NCBI GenBank assembly: GCA_036493595.1
Contig: DASXPN010000008.1
Span: forward strand, 62,001 to 126,000
Length of the DNA stretch: 64,000 nucleotides
Origin: DATAES01 sp036493595
GTDB taxonomy: Bacteria > Actinomycetota > Acidimicrobiia > Acidimicrobiales > JACDCH01
Direction: 5' to 3'
Below, piece by piece: positions 42,447-51,553 of the stretch. A program made the position numbers and the translations under genes. Below the pieces are notes generated by a model. That model had not been told where the DNA came from and did not search any database. It was given only the letters and a program-made list of their open reading frames with translations. Each line of letters starts with the position of its first letter. Within the stretch, counting starts at the first letter, position 1.

Positions 42447-43561
42447 CCGAGAACGGCCGATGTCCAGTCGTCGATCCATCGCTCGCGGTTGGCGCCGATG
42501 CTCTGCGGGTCGAGCTCGATCGGGTTCGGCGGCTTGACGGCGAACTTCGTGAACACGTCAGGCAGTGCCGCGTCCGGGCGCACCGGGTACACGTACATCT
42601 GCAGCGGCATGTCCTCTTGGAACTGCTTCGAGAGCATGAAGTCGATGAACCGGTGCGCGGCATCGGCATGCGACGTGCCCTTCAGCACGCCGACGAACTC
42701 GATCTGCTTGAAGCAGCTGTCGCTCACGACGCCGACGGACGTGTCGTCCTTCGGCGGGTTGGCGAACACCACATCAGCGGGCGGGCTCGTCGCGTAGGAC
42801 AGCACGACCGAGCGCGTGCCGGTGCCGCTACTGCCGACGGTGAAGTCGTTGTTGTAGGCCTGGTCCCAGCCGTCGTCGACCTTCAGGCCGTTGGCCTTCA
42901 GCTGGCGCCAGTAGTCGAGGTAGTGACTGTCGCCGAAGTGCTCCACGGTGGCGACCAGGAAGGCGAGCCCCGGGCTCGACGTCGCCGGGTTCTCGACGAC
43001 GACCGCGTCCTTGAACTCGGGCTTCGTGAGGTCTTCGAGTGTCTGCGGCGCGGCCGGTTGGCCGGCACCGCCGAACTTGGTCTTGTCGTAGTTGAGGCAG
43101 ACATCGCTCTCGTCGACCGGCGTAACGCGGTGCTGCTGCGAGTCGAGGTCGTACTGCGGATCGACGGCGCTCATCGCGGGCGACGAGTAGGGCTCGAACA
43201 GTCCGGCGTCGAGCCCCTTGGTCAGCAGCGTGTTGTCGATGCCGTACAGGACGTCGCCTTGCGGATGGTCCTTCGTCAGGATCGCCTGGTTGACCACCGC
43301 GCCCGCGTCACCACCCTTCACCTGCTTCACGGTGATGCCGGTCTGGTCCTCGAACGCCTGGAGCACGTTGTCGCTCACCGCGAACGAGTCGTGCGTGACC
43401 ACGGTGATGGTCTGCGGTGCCGGCGTCCCGCCGCTGCTTGCTCCGCTGCCGCCGCTCGCGCTCGGCGACTTGTCGCTCGCGCACGCCTGCGCCAGCAAGC
43501 CCATCGATGCCGTCAACGCCAACAGCACCACTGCCGCGCCCCTTCGCCCTCGATGCCACAT
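42443..43561 (-). CDS. thiB: Thiamine-type ABC importer, substrate-binding lipoprotein
   Basis: A 372-residue lipoprotein. The signal sequence ends with lipobox LLAQAC, followed by a Gly/Ser-rich linker. The mature domain begins ITVVTHDSFAVSDNVLQAFE, typical of ThiB (TbpA), and includes DVLYGIDNTLLTKGLDAGLF. It delivers thiamine or phosphates to ThiP. Its start overlaps the pyrophosphokinase stop by one base. Confidence 0.9.
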   Translation of the reverse strand: MWHRGRRGAAVVLLALTASMGLLAQACASDKSPSASGGSGASSGGTPAPQTITVVTHDSFAVSDNVLQAFEDQTGITVKQVKGGDAGAVVNQAILTKDHPQGDVLYGIDNTLLTKGLDAGLFEPYSSPAMSAVDPQYDLDSQQHRVTPVDESDVCLNYDKTKFGGAGQPAAPQTLEDLTKPEFKDAVVVENPATSSPGLAFLVATVEHFGDSHYLDYWRQLKANGLKVDDGWDQAYNNDFTVGSSGTGTRSVVLSYATSPPADVVFANPPKDDTSVGVVSDSCFKQIEFVGVLKGTSHADAAHRFIDFMLSKQFQEDMPLQMYVYPVRPDAALPDVFTKFAVKPPNPIELDPQSIGANRERWIDDWTSAVLG

Positions 43562-44259
43562 CAGCCTGCTCCTCCCTCTCCGTCGTCGTCTCGGTCGTTG
43601 TTTCCATCACGTTCACCGGGCAGCACGACGACGAGCGTGCCCGTGTCCAGTCGCACCGACGCCGGCGACACCTCGAGCACGTTGCTCACTCCGCGGGACG
43701 TCCCGGCCGGCAACGCTTCACCGTCGAGTGGGTAACGCAGGCCGGCCGTGCGCACACCGGCCGCCGCGCCGTGGACCGGCAGCAGGGTCACGACCTCGCC
43801 CGGCTCGCCCTCGATCGCCACGGCCGGCTCGCCGCCGTGCACCACGTGCACCACGCTCGGGCCGAGATACGCCGTGATGGCCGTGGACGCGTACCGAGGA
43901 GAGGCCAGCACGAACAAGTTGGCGAACAAGTGGTCGCGACGCCCGCCGTCACCCCCGATGACCACGATGTGCCTTGCACCCGTCGCGATCGCTTCGTCCA
44001 TGGCGAGCTCGAGATCGGTGTGATCCTTGGCCGCGGGATGGCGTTCCACGCGCGCACCCGCGGCGGTCACGGCATCGAGGCCCGCCTCCGACACCGAGTC
44101 GAAGTCGCCCACTGCGACGTCGACGTGCAACCCGGCGGCCAGCGCGTGGTCCACGCCTGAGTCCGCGGCGATCACGATCGCGTCGACGGGCAGCACCGAT
44201 CGCCATCTGCGGTCGGGCGCGTCGCCGCCAATGACGACGATGCAATGGTCAACGCTCAC
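43561..44259 (-). CDS. Thiamine pyrophosphokinase
   Basis: A 232-residue enzyme that converts thiamine to thiamine diphosphate. The N-terminal domain holds AADSGVDHALAAGLHVDVAV and GDFDSVSE, then KDHTDLELAM and IGGDGGRRDHLFANL, all family hallmarks. An in-frame ATG at 44275-44277 lies inside the riboswitch core, so I use GTG 44257-44259, which has GGAGGGA just upstream. That ribosome-binding site is the 3' strand of the riboswitch P1 region. Confidence 0.9.
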   Translation of the reverse strand: MSVDHCIVVIGGDAPDRRWRSVLPVDAIVIAADSGVDHALAAGLHVDVAVGDFDSVSEAGLDAVTAAGARVERHPAAKDHTDLELAMDEAIATGARHIVVIGGDGGRRDHLFANLFVLASPRYASTAITAYLGPSVVHVVHGGEPAVAIEGEPGEVVTLLPVHGAAAGVRTAGLRYPLDGEALPAGTSRGVSNVLEVSPASVRLDTGTLVVVLPGERDGNNDRDDDGEGGAG

Positions 44260-44262
44260 GGC

Positions 44263-44377
44263 TCCCTCCGCTGGCATTACCCAGGTCAGGTTCGTGGGTC
44301 GGTGGCGCTGCTCTCGTCACCCTCGCAGGTGATTGCCGTCCACCCTCTCAGCCCGGCTGTCCCGAGCTCCCCAGGGT
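44263..44377 (-). promoter_or_regulatory. TPP riboswitch (THI element)
   Basis: On the minus strand the element has the conserved GGGCTGAGAGGG core on the 5' side and ACCTGACCTGGGTAATGCCA with GCGGAGGGA on the 3' side. The P1 stem forms from ACCCT near 44377 and AGGG near 44264, and P2 from AGCTC and GGGCT. The 3' strand contains the ribosome-binding site for the GTG at 44259. Ligand binding should therefore hide it and lower translation. It precedes thiamine pyrophosphokinase, thiB, thiP and thiQ. Confidence 0.93.
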
Positions 44378-44420
44378 TCGGTTGTCTCGCGGGATGGTAC
44401 CGCCGCGTACCGGCGACGCC

Positions 44421-45503
44421 TCAAATTTTCAGCACGCCCCGCTCGACCAACGCACGATGGGCCCGCTGCCAGTCGTCCACGACCGACAGGACACCGCGAA
44501 GGTCGATGAGGTGCCGCTGCATGAGGTCCGCCGCGGCTGCCGCGAATGACTGCATGCCGTCGTCCCCGCTGCGTTCGACCACGTCGTCGATGCCGCTCAT
44601 GGTCGACGCGTCGAACAAGCAGGCGGCGACCTCCGATGTGTTGAGGACAACCTCCACGACCGGGACCCGGCCGTCGCCCGCGGCCCGCGCCGCCAGCCGT
44701 TGCGCCATCGTCCCGATCAGCGCGCCCGCGAGGGACAGGCGGATCGCGTCGTGGCGTTCGACCGGAAAGAGTCCGACGAAGTGATCCACGGCGTCGACGC
44801 CGCTGTCGGCTTCCATTCCCGCGAGCACGAGCAACCCGTCCTCCGCCGCCCGCAGGAGCTCGGTCGCCGTCTCGTGGTCGAGCACATCGCTCACCACCAA
44901 CACGTCCGCGTCGGCAACGCGCGCGGCGCGCACACCCTCGACGAAGGAGCCGACGTCGCCCCCGACCTCGAGCTGGCTCACCGACGCCATCGCGTCCGGA
45001 TGCAACAGCTCGACGGGCTGCTCGACCGCAACGATGTGCGCGGCGCGCACGCGGTTGGCGTGGTCCAGCATGCTCGCCAGCGTCCGCCGCCTACCGCTGT
45101 GGCGCGGACCGGCGACCAGCACCAGACCGCGCGCCGCTTCGGCCAGGTGGCGGGCCTGTCCGGGCAGGCCGAGCGCGTCGAGGCTGGCGACGCGATCAGG
45201 CGTGCGCCGCACGACGACCGCCATCGAGCCTCGCTGGCGGTACGCGCCGACGCGGAAGCGTCCGATGCCGTCGACCGTGTAGGTGACCGCGAGCCGTCCG
45301 TCCAGCACGACCGCGGCCGACGTGCCGAGCATGCGCAGCGCGGCATCGTCTACCTCGGCGCGCGTCAGCGGCTCTTCGTCGGCCACCGGATCGAGCACGC
45401 CCTTGCGCCGAACCCTCGGCACCGACCCCACTTTCAAGTGCAGGTCGGTCGCCCCTTCCTCGCTCAACGCCGCGAGGAGACGCCGTAGGCGCGGCTCATC
45501 CAC
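44421..45503 (-). CDS. PilT-like ATPase with degenerate nucleotide site
   Basis: A 360-residue protein with the PilT/PilU layout: an N-terminal PAS-like domain starting DLHLKVGSVPRVRRKG, then a RecA-type domain. The P-loop reads GPRHSGRRRT (132-141); PilT has GPTGSGKST, so the essential Lys is Arg. The Walker B region VVSDVLDHET (204-212) replaces the normal Gly-Glu and Arg. C-terminal RLAARAAGDGRVPVVEVVLN matches PilT. No other pilus gene is in the window. It may be an inactive, regulatory relative. Confidence 0.75.
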   Translation of the reverse strand: MDEPRLRRLLAALSEEGATDLHLKVGSVPRVRRKGVLDPVADEEPLTRAEVDDAALRMLGTSAAVVLDGRLAVTYTVDGIGRFRVGAYRQRGSMAVVVRRTPDRVASLDALGLPGQARHLAEAARGLVLVAGPRHSGRRRTLASMLDHANRVRAAHIVAVEQPVELLHPDAMASVSQLEVGGDVGSFVEGVRAARVADADVLVVSDVLDHETATELLRAAEDGLLVLAGMEADSGVDAVDHFVGLFPVERHDAIRLSLAGALIGTMAQRLAARAAGDGRVPVVEVVLNTSEVAACLFDASTMSGIDDVVERSGDDGMQSFAAAAADLMQRHLIDLRGVLSVVDDWQRAHRALVERGVLKI

Positions 45504-45584
45504 CGCGCGCCCTATCGACGCCCGAGCACGCCGGCTTTAGCGCGAATACCTTTGGGCGACGACGAAAGGGAGGGAGACGATCCG

Positions 45585-45905
45585 ATGCCCAAGTATCTGC
45601 TCGAGGTCAACTACACCCTGGATGGGGTTCGTGGGGTTCTTGCCAAGGGAGGTTCGGCTCGCAAAGCGGCCGCGCAGGCCGCGGCGAAGAGTGCCGGCGG
45701 CAAGCTCGATATCTTCTACTTCGCATTCGGCGGTGTCGACGTGTTCACCATCGCCGATCTGCCCGACAATGCGGCGGCCGCCGCACTCGCCCTGACCGTC
45801 TCGGGCGGGGGCGGCGCGACGGTGAAGACGACCGTGCTACTCACCGTTGACGAGATCGACGGCGCCGCCGAAAAGACCGTGAAGTACACGCCTCCCGGCG
45901 GCTGA
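45585..45905 (+). CDS. GYD-domain protein
   Basis: A 106-residue small protein beginning MPKYLLEVNYTLDGVRGVLA, with GGKLDIFYFAFGGVDVFTIADLP in the middle, which matches the ferredoxin-like GYD family. The ATG has AAAGGGAGGGAGA upstream. The gene is divergent from the PilT-like gene. Function unknown; stress or small-molecule binding roles are only guesses. Confidence 0.85.
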   Translation: MPKYLLEVNYTLDGVRGVLAKGGSARKAAAQAAAKSAGGKLDIFYFAFGGVDVFTIADLPDNAAAAALALTVSGGGGATVKTTVLLTVDEIDGAAEKTVKYTPPGG

Positions 45906-45964
45906 CCTCGCCCCGAATCCTGGCCACTGCTGGCCCCGTTCCGGCCGGCGCGTAGCGTGCACAC

Positions 45965-46900
45965 ATGGAGACACGCTCGATCGCAAGCTTGACCGTCTCG
46001 GTGGTCGGGATCGGCTGCAACAACTTCGGACGGCGCCTCGACGAAGCGGCCACGCGCGCTGTCGTCGACGCCGCGCTCGACGAGGGCATCACGCTCTTCG
46101 ACACCGCGGATACGTACGGCGTCGGCCAGAGCGAAGAGCTGCTGGCGAAGGCGCTCGGCTCCCGACGCGACGAGGTCGTGATCGCCACGAAGTTCGGCAT
46201 GGGCGACGGCACCGCGCTCCCGAAGGGCGCGAGCGCCGCATCGGTGATGGCCGCGGCCGAGGGCAGCTTGACCCGCCTGGGGACCGACCACATCGATCTC
46301 TACCAACTGCACGCACCCGATGATTCGACGCCGATCGACGAGACGCTCGCCGCCCTCGATCAGCTCGTGCGGGACGGCAAGGTGCTCGAGATCGGCTGCT
46401 CCAACTTCGACGGCGCTCGCCTCGACGCGGCCTCCGACGCGGCCGCCGCCGCGGGGTCAACGCCATTCGTGAGCGTGCAGAACGAGCTGAGCGTGTTGCG
46501 GCGCCGTGGCGAGCCCGACCTGCTCGACGCGACCGGACGGCACGGCCTCGCCATCCTGCCGTACTTCCCGCTGGCATCCGGGATGTTGACGGGCAAGTAC
46601 CGCCGCGGTCAGGACGCGCCCGAGGGCACGCGCCTTGCCGGCATGCCGGCTGAAGGGCGAGAGCGGGCGATGTCCGATCGCCGCTTCGACGTGGTCGAGC
46701 AACTCGACGCGTTCGCGACCGAGCGTGGCCACACGCTGCTCGAACTGGCGATGTCGTGGCTGGCCGGACTCCCGCATCTCGCGTCCGTCATCGCGGGCGC
46801 GACGAAGCCTGAGCAGGTGCGAGCCAATGCCGTTGCCACCGGTTGGAAGTTGTCCGACGACGAGCGCGCCGAGGTGGACGCGATCGCGCCGCCGCGCTGA
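45965..46900 (+). CDS. Aldo/keto reductase
   Basis: A 311-residue TIM-barrel NADPH oxidoreductase. The catalytic tetrad segments are visible: FDTADTYG with Asp and Tyr, VVIATKFG with Lys and IDLYQLHAPD with His. The C-terminal cofactor site is VIAGATKPEQVRANA. The substrate is unknown. The stop abuts the acyl-CoA dehydrogenase stop on the other strand with no gap. Confidence 0.9.
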   Translation: METRSIASLTVSVVGIGCNNFGRRLDEAATRAVVDAALDEGITLFDTADTYGVGQSEELLAKALGSRRDEVVIATKFGMGDGTALPKGASAASVMAAAEGSLTRLGTDHIDLYQLHAPDDSTPIDETLAALDQLVRDGKVLEIGCSNFDGARLDAASDAAAAAGSTPFVSVQNELSVLRRRGEPDLLDATGRHGLAILPYFPLASGMLTGKYRRGQDAPEGTRLAGMPAEGRERAMSDRRFDVVEQLDAFATERGHTLLELAMSWLAGLPHLASVIAGATKPEQVRANAVATGWKLSDDERAEVDAIAPPR

Positions 46901-48136
46901 CTACCGGCGGAGCAGATCCTTCGCGATGTGCGTGATCTGGATCTCGTCGGTGCCGGCGTAGATCTGGAGCACCTTCGCGTCACGAGCGAGTTGCTCGACG
47001 TGATACTCGGCCATGTACCCGTTCCCACCGTGCAGTTGCACGGCTTCCATCGCCACCTCGACTGCCGCGCGCGCCGAGTAGAGCTTCATCGCGGACGCCT
47101 CCGCGAGCGTCAACGACTTCCCGGCGGCGCCCATCTCGATGAAGCGGAACACGAGGTTCTGCACATTGAGACGCGCGACCTCCATCTTGGCGAGCTTCTC
47201 CTGGATCAGCTGGAACTCGCCGATCGGCTGACCGAACTGCACGCGGTTCTTGGCGTACTCGATGCTGGTCTCGAGGCACTGCTCGATGATCCCGAGTGCC
47301 ATCGCCGCGACGCCTGATCGCTCCATCGAGAACGTGGCCTTCGCACCTTCACGACCACCGGATGGCACGTCCTCCGTCTCGCCGATCAGGCGGTCGCGCC
47401 CGACCCGCACGTCGTCGAGGAACAGCTCGCCGGTGGGGGACGAATGCATCCCCATCTTGCGCAGCGGCTTCGACTGCACGAGGCCGGGCATGCCCGAGTC
47501 GAGCACGAACGACAGGATCTTGCGCTGGTCCGGCGGGTTGCCCTCGTCGAGCTTGCAGATGAACACGATGGTGTCGGCGTACGGACCGTTCGTGATGAAC
47601 GTCTTCGACCCGTTGAGGACGTACTCGTCGCCGTCGCGCCGCGCCGTCGACTTCATCGAACCGAACGCGTCGGACCCCGAGTTCGGCTCGGTGATGGCCC
47701 ACGCCCCGACCTTGTCGAGAGTGAGCAGATCGAGCGCCCAGCGCTCCTTTTGAGCAATGGTGCCGCGGCTCATGATCGCCGCGCTGGTCAAGCCCATCGA
47801 GACGCCCATGGCGGTGACCATGCCGGGGCAGTGGCGGCACAACTCGATGATCGGAATCATCATCATGCCCGCCCCGCTGCCCCCACCACCGCCCTCGCCG
47901 TCGTCGTCCTCGACGGCCCGCGGCGCCGGTTCGCCGGCTTTCTCACGCTCGATACGGCGCTTGAATTGCTCTCGCGCCATGGCGTCCATCCCGAAGGTCG
48001 CGAACAGCTTGCGGAGGACGTCGTACGGCGGCAGGTCGCCGTGCTCGAGCTCCTCACGCTTCGGCGCGACCTCCGCTTCGATGAATTGGCGGACGGCATC
48101 GCGGATCATCCGTTGCTCTTCAGACCATTCGAACAT
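46901..48136 (-). CDS. Acyl-CoA dehydrogenase
   Basis: A 411-residue flavoenzyme. ITEPNSGSDAFGSMKSTA and the C-terminal QLHGGNGYMAEYHVEQLARDA are clear. Near the C-terminus the motif is YAGTDEIQ, so the Glu used by medium-chain enzymes (YEGT) is Ala. A Glu in SMERSGVAAMALG sits where isovaleryl-type enzymes place the base, so activity is plausible. A Gly/Asp-rich insertion lies at about residues 76-90. The acyl substrate is unknown. Confidence 0.9.
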   Translation of the reverse strand: MFEWSEEQRMIRDAVRQFIEAEVAPKREELEHGDLPPYDVLRKLFATFGMDAMAREQFKRRIEREKAGEPAPRAVEDDDGEGGGGGSGAGMMMIPIIELCRHCPGMVTAMGVSMGLTSAAIMSRGTIAQKERWALDLLTLDKVGAWAITEPNSGSDAFGSMKSTARRDGDEYVLNGSKTFITNGPYADTIVFICKLDEGNPPDQRKILSFVLDSGMPGLVQSKPLRKMGMHSSPTGELFLDDVRVGRDRLIGETEDVPSGGREGAKATFSMERSGVAAMALGIIEQCLETSIEYAKNRVQFGQPIGEFQLIQEKLAKMEVARLNVQNLVFRFIEMGAAGKSLTLAEASAMKLYSARAAVEVAMEAVQLHGGNGYMAEYHVEQLARDAKVLQIYAGTDEIQITHIAKDLLRR

Positions 48137-48258
48137 GGGCGCAACCGTACGGGGACCGCGCCGGACTGTCCCAGTTCGCCCCTCGATCTGACTGCGACCG
48201 CGCTGCGGGGGTAAGAGAGCACCTACTTCCGCGCGCAGAACGATCGAGAGGACGTCTC

Positions 48259-49224
48259 ATGACGATGGAGTACCGCCGGCTCGGACGATCGGGCCTGAAG
48301 GTGAGCGTGCTGTCGTTCGGCTCGTGGGTGTCCTTCGGCGCCCAGCTCGACACAGGGCTCGCCCGCGAGTGCATGGGCGCGGCGTGGGACGGCGGCATGA
48401 ACTTCTTCGACAACGCCGAGGCCTACGCCGGCGGCGAGTCCGAGCGCATCATGGGTCAGGCCATAGCCGAGCTCGGTTGGAAGCGTGAGTCGTACGTCCT
48501 GTCGACGAAGCTGTTCTGGGGGCTCACAGAGGGCGTCAACACGAAGAACACCCTCAATCGCAAATACCTGCACCACGCCATCGACGGATCGCTCGAACGG
48601 CTCGGCCTCGATTTCGTAGACCTGCTGTTCTGCCACCGTCCGGACCGCGAGACCCCCATCGAAGAGACGGTGTGGGCGCTGTCGGACATCATCGACGCCG
48701 GCAAGGCGCACTACTGGGGAACATCGGAATGGAGTGCGGACGAGATTCGTGCCGCGTGGGAAGTCGCCGACCGCCACCATCTCCACAAGCCGGTGATGGA
48801 ACAGCCGCAGTACAACGTGTTCGAGCGGCGCCGAGTCGAGCGCGAGTACGCCCGCCTCTACGAGGACATCGGCCTCGGCCTGACCACATGGAGCCCGCTG
48901 GCATCCGGCCTGCTCTCGGGCAAGTACCTCGACGGCATCCCCGAAGGAAGCCGCGCCACGCTGCCGGGCTACGAATGGCTGAAGGATTTGCTGACCGACG
49001 CCGGCCGCAACGACAAGGTGCGCAAGCTGCAGTCCGTCGCCGACGAGCTCGACTGCACCCTGTCGCAACTGTCGCTCGCTTGGTGCGCCGCCAACCCGCA
49101 CGTGTCGACGGTGATCACCGGCGCGAGCCGTCCGGAGCAGGTGGTCGAGAACCTTGGCGCGCTCGACGTGCTGCCGCGGCTCGACGATGACCTGCTGCGC
49201 CGCATGAAGGACATCGCTCGCTAG
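48259..49224 (+). CDS. Aldo/keto reductase, potassium-channel beta-subunit type
   Basis: A 321-residue oxidoreductase. It begins MEYRRLGRSGLKVSVLSFGS and shows FFDNAEAYAGGESE, VLSTKLFW, VDLLFCHRPD and the C-terminal VITGASRPEQVVENL. This set is typical of the Kv-beta-like (YghZ-like) group that reduces aldehydes. It is divergent from the acyl-CoA dehydrogenase gene and followed by a DinB-like gene. Confidence 0.9.
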   Translation: MTMEYRRLGRSGLKVSVLSFGSWVSFGAQLDTGLARECMGAAWDGGMNFFDNAEAYAGGESERIMGQAIAELGWKRESYVLSTKLFWGLTEGVNTKNTLNRKYLHHAIDGSLERLGLDFVDLLFCHRPDRETPIEETVWALSDIIDAGKAHYWGTSEWSADEIRAAWEVADRHHLHKPVMEQPQYNVFERRRVEREYARLYEDIGLGLTTWSPLASGLLSGKYLDGIPEGSRATLPGYEWLKDLLTDAGRNDKVRKLQSVADELDCTLSQLSLAWCAANPHVSTVITGASRPEQVVENLGALDVLPRLDDDLLRRMKDIAR

Positions 49225-49269
49225 CGGTAGATCCAACGCGATGCGAGCCGAGGTGACACGCTCGGGTTC

Positions 49270-49854
49270 ATGACTGCCTCAGACCCCAAGGCGGATCTCC
49301 ACTACTACTTACAGGCAGCTCGCGGCGCGCTCGTCTGGAAGCTCGAAGGGCTCTCGGACTACGACGTGCGCCGCCCGCTGGTCCGGACCGGGACCAACCT
49401 CCTCGGCCTCGTCAAGCACGTAACCGGCGTCGAGATCGGGTACTTCGCGCAGACGTTCGGCCGCCCGTCCGACGAGCACCTCGCATGGCTGGACGACCCC
49501 CAACCGAATGCCGACATGTGGGCAACCGCAGACGAGTCACGCGACGAGACCATGGACCGCTACGAGCGGGTGTGCCGTCACTCCGACGCCACGATCGACG
49601 CGCTGGCGCTCGACGCCGTCGGACACGTCCCGTGGTGGCCTGCGGACCGGGCGGAGGTCACGCTGCATCGCATCCTCGTCCACATGGTCGCCGAGACCAA
49701 CCGTCACGCGGGGCATGCGGATCTCGTTCGCGAGCTCATCGACGGCGCCGCGGGCACGCGACGCGAGTTCGACAACCTGCCGAACGTCGACGAGCAGTGG
49801 TGGGACCGCTATCGCGACCAACTCGAACAAGTGGCGCGTCAATTCCAGAAGTAG
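49270..49854 (+). CDS. DinB-family protein (DUF664-like)
   Basis: A 194-residue helical protein. GTNLLGLVKHVTGVEIGYFA contains the first metal-binding His. VTLHRILVHMVAETNRHAGHADLVRELIDG contains the later pair. This is the clearest DinB/DUF664 protein in the window. The family includes mycothiol-, bacillithiol- and glutathione-dependent enzymes, but the function here is unknown. It converges with the SDR gene, stops 7 bases apart. Confidence 0.82.
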   Translation: MTASDPKADLHYYLQAARGALVWKLEGLSDYDVRRPLVRTGTNLLGLVKHVTGVEIGYFAQTFGRPSDEHLAWLDDPQPNADMWATADESRDETMDRYERVCRHSDATIDALALDAVGHVPWWPADRAEVTLHRILVHMVAETNRHAGHADLVRELIDGAAGTRREFDNLPNVDEQWWDRYRDQLEQVARQFQK

Positions 49855-49861
49855 TCGCGCC

Positions 49862-50791
49862 TCATGTCCAGGAGTAGGTGACCTCGGTCTCGCGCTCCGA
49901 CAGGTCCCAGAGCTTGTGCGCGTCATCTGCACGGCGCGCCGCGCTGATCGGGGTCACGAGCTCGGGGTAGCCCCGCATCTCGAAGGGTCCGCCCGGCCCG
50001 TAGTACTGGCCACCGTGCACGCCTGGCATGGTCGCGGCGTAGAGCTGCGGCCACGCGCCAGCCGCGTCGCTCTGGGCGACGTACTGGTTGGCGAAGTTCA
50101 TGATCTGGCCCATGAGCCGGTTGCCGCTGGTCTCGTACGTGACCGCCTGGAGGTGGGTGGCCGCGTAGCCGGGGTGGGCGGCGGCCGCGACGAGGTTCGA
50201 GCCCGCTGCCTTGGCGCGGCGGTCGAGCTCGAGGGTGAACAGCAGGTTGGACAGCTTCGACTGCCCGTACGCCGGCCACTTGCGGTAGCTCTTGCGCCAG
50301 TGGGGATCGTCGAAGCGCATACGGCCGACGCGATGGGCCTGCGACGACGTGGTCACGACGCGAGGATCGGTCGAGCGCAGCAGCAGCGGCAGCAGTCGAC
50401 CCGTGAGTGCGAAGTGGCCGAGATGGTTGGTGCCGAACTGGGCCTCGAACCCGTCGGCCGTCTCGGCCCGGGGGATCGCCATCACCCCCGCGTTGTTCAT
50501 GAGCACGTCGATGCGCTCGACGCGGCGGCTCACTTCCTCGGCCGCGGCCGAGATCGACGCGAGATTCGCGAGGTCGAGCGAGACGACGAACGGCTCGTCG
50601 CCGGTGGCCTCGCCTTTGACCTCGGTCAGCGCGTCGGCCGCCTTGCCGGCGTTGCGGCAACCGAGGATGACTTGCGCGCCGCTGCGAGCGAGCGCCTGCG
50701 CGGACCGCAGGCCCAGTCCACTGTTCGCTCCGGTGATGAAGACTGTTCGACCGGTTTGATCAGGAATGTCGGCACTCGTCCAAGAAGTCAC
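49862..50791 (-). CDS. Short-chain dehydrogenase (retinol dehydrogenase-like)
   Basis: A 309-residue NAD(P)-dependent oxidoreductase. Cofactor motif TGANSGLG, NNAG motif at about residue 100, and active-site YGQSK are present. The chain is longer than a minimal SDR, as in the retinol/protochlorophyllide-like group. The GTG start at 50789-50791 fits homology. The substrate is unknown. Confidence 0.88.
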   Translation of the reverse strand: MTSWTSADIPDQTGRTVFITGANSGLGLRSAQALARSGAQVILGCRNAGKAADALTEVKGEATGDEPFVVSLDLANLASISAAAEEVSRRVERIDVLMNNAGVMAIPRAETADGFEAQFGTNHLGHFALTGRLLPLLLRSTDPRVVTTSSQAHRVGRMRFDDPHWRKSYRKWPAYGQSKLSNLLFTLELDRRAKAAGSNLVAAAAHPGYAATHLQAVTYETSGNRLMGQIMNFANQYVAQSDAAGAWPQLYAATMPGVHGGQYYGPGGPFEMRGYPELVTPISAARRADDAHKLWDLSERETEVTYSWT

Positions 50792-50869
50792 GAATGAAAG
50801 GGTGGCGTGCCGGACGCGGGCCGCGCCAGACGGCGCCACCCGGCGCGTCGACGAGTCGCGAGCGAAGAG

Positions 50870-51553
50870 CTAGGAGAACGACGAGCGGACCGCGACCACG
50901 TTGGCGACGTAGTGCCACGTCTCCGGCAGGGCCGGGCCGGTCGTGACGGCGTGAAGGCCCTGGTAGTAGGCGGCGATCGACACGTTCACGTTGTTGCCGG
51001 TGCGGTCGAGCAGGAAACGCAGGAACCGGGCCGCCATACGGATGTTGTCGTTGGCGCTGGCCGGGTCGAGGTTGATGCCGATCAGGCTGCGGGTGAAGTC
51101 GATGGTCGCCGGTTGCAGTTGGCCGATCCCCCGGGCGCCGGTGCTCGACACAACCCCTGACTGCCAGCCCGACTCGATCCAGGCGATCGCCTCGAGCAGA
51201 TCGGCGGGGACGCCGTAGCGCGCGGCCCACCACTCGAAGATCGGCCGCAACGCGAGTCGTTCCGGATGGGCCGTCAACTTCGTGGGCAGCGTGCCCGCGA
51301 CGTGCGACGAACCATCGCCCGGAATCGTGAGGCGGTTTCCGATGACGACGATGTTCGGGTTGCGGATCCGGTTGGCGGCGGCGATCGCCTTCGGGGTCGT
51401 CCCGTAACGCGCCGCGATGGAGGTCAGCGTGTCGCCCCGTTTCACGACGTAGGTCGTCGCGGCGCGGCGCGCGCTCGTGGTTGCCGCCTGCCCGGCCACT
51501 GCCATCAAGGACACCGCCAGCACGCAGGCGACGATGGCGAGCCGCCGCCTCAC
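50870..51553 (-). CDS. Secreted LysM plus lytic-transglycosylase protein
   Basis: A 227-residue exported protein: signal sequence (about 1-28), one LysM domain (YVVKRGDTLTSIAARYGTTP), then a transglycosylase-like domain with AIAWIESGWQ (catalytic Glu) and TGARGIGQLQP. It should bind and cut peptidoglycan glycan strands. I chose GTG 51553, which overlaps the M23 gene stop by four bases; GTG 51559 is also possible. Confidence 0.87.
   Translation of the reverse strand: MRRRLAIVACVLAVSLMAVAGQAATTSARRAATTYVVKRGDTLTSIAARYGTTPKAIAAANRIRNPNIVVIGNRLTIPGDGSSHVAGTLPTKLTAHPERLALRPIFEWWAARYGVPADLLEAIAWIESGWQSGVVSSTGARGIGQLQPATIDFTRSLIGINLDPASANDNIRMAARFLRFLLDRTGNNVNVSIAAYYQGLHAVTTGPALPETWHYVANVVAVRSSFS

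Noticed and set aside
44260..44277. ATG 44277 as start of thiamine pyrophosphokinase
   Set aside because: This ATG is the conserved TAATGCC of the riboswitch core, so it should be structured RNA; GTG 44259 follows the ribosome-binding site.
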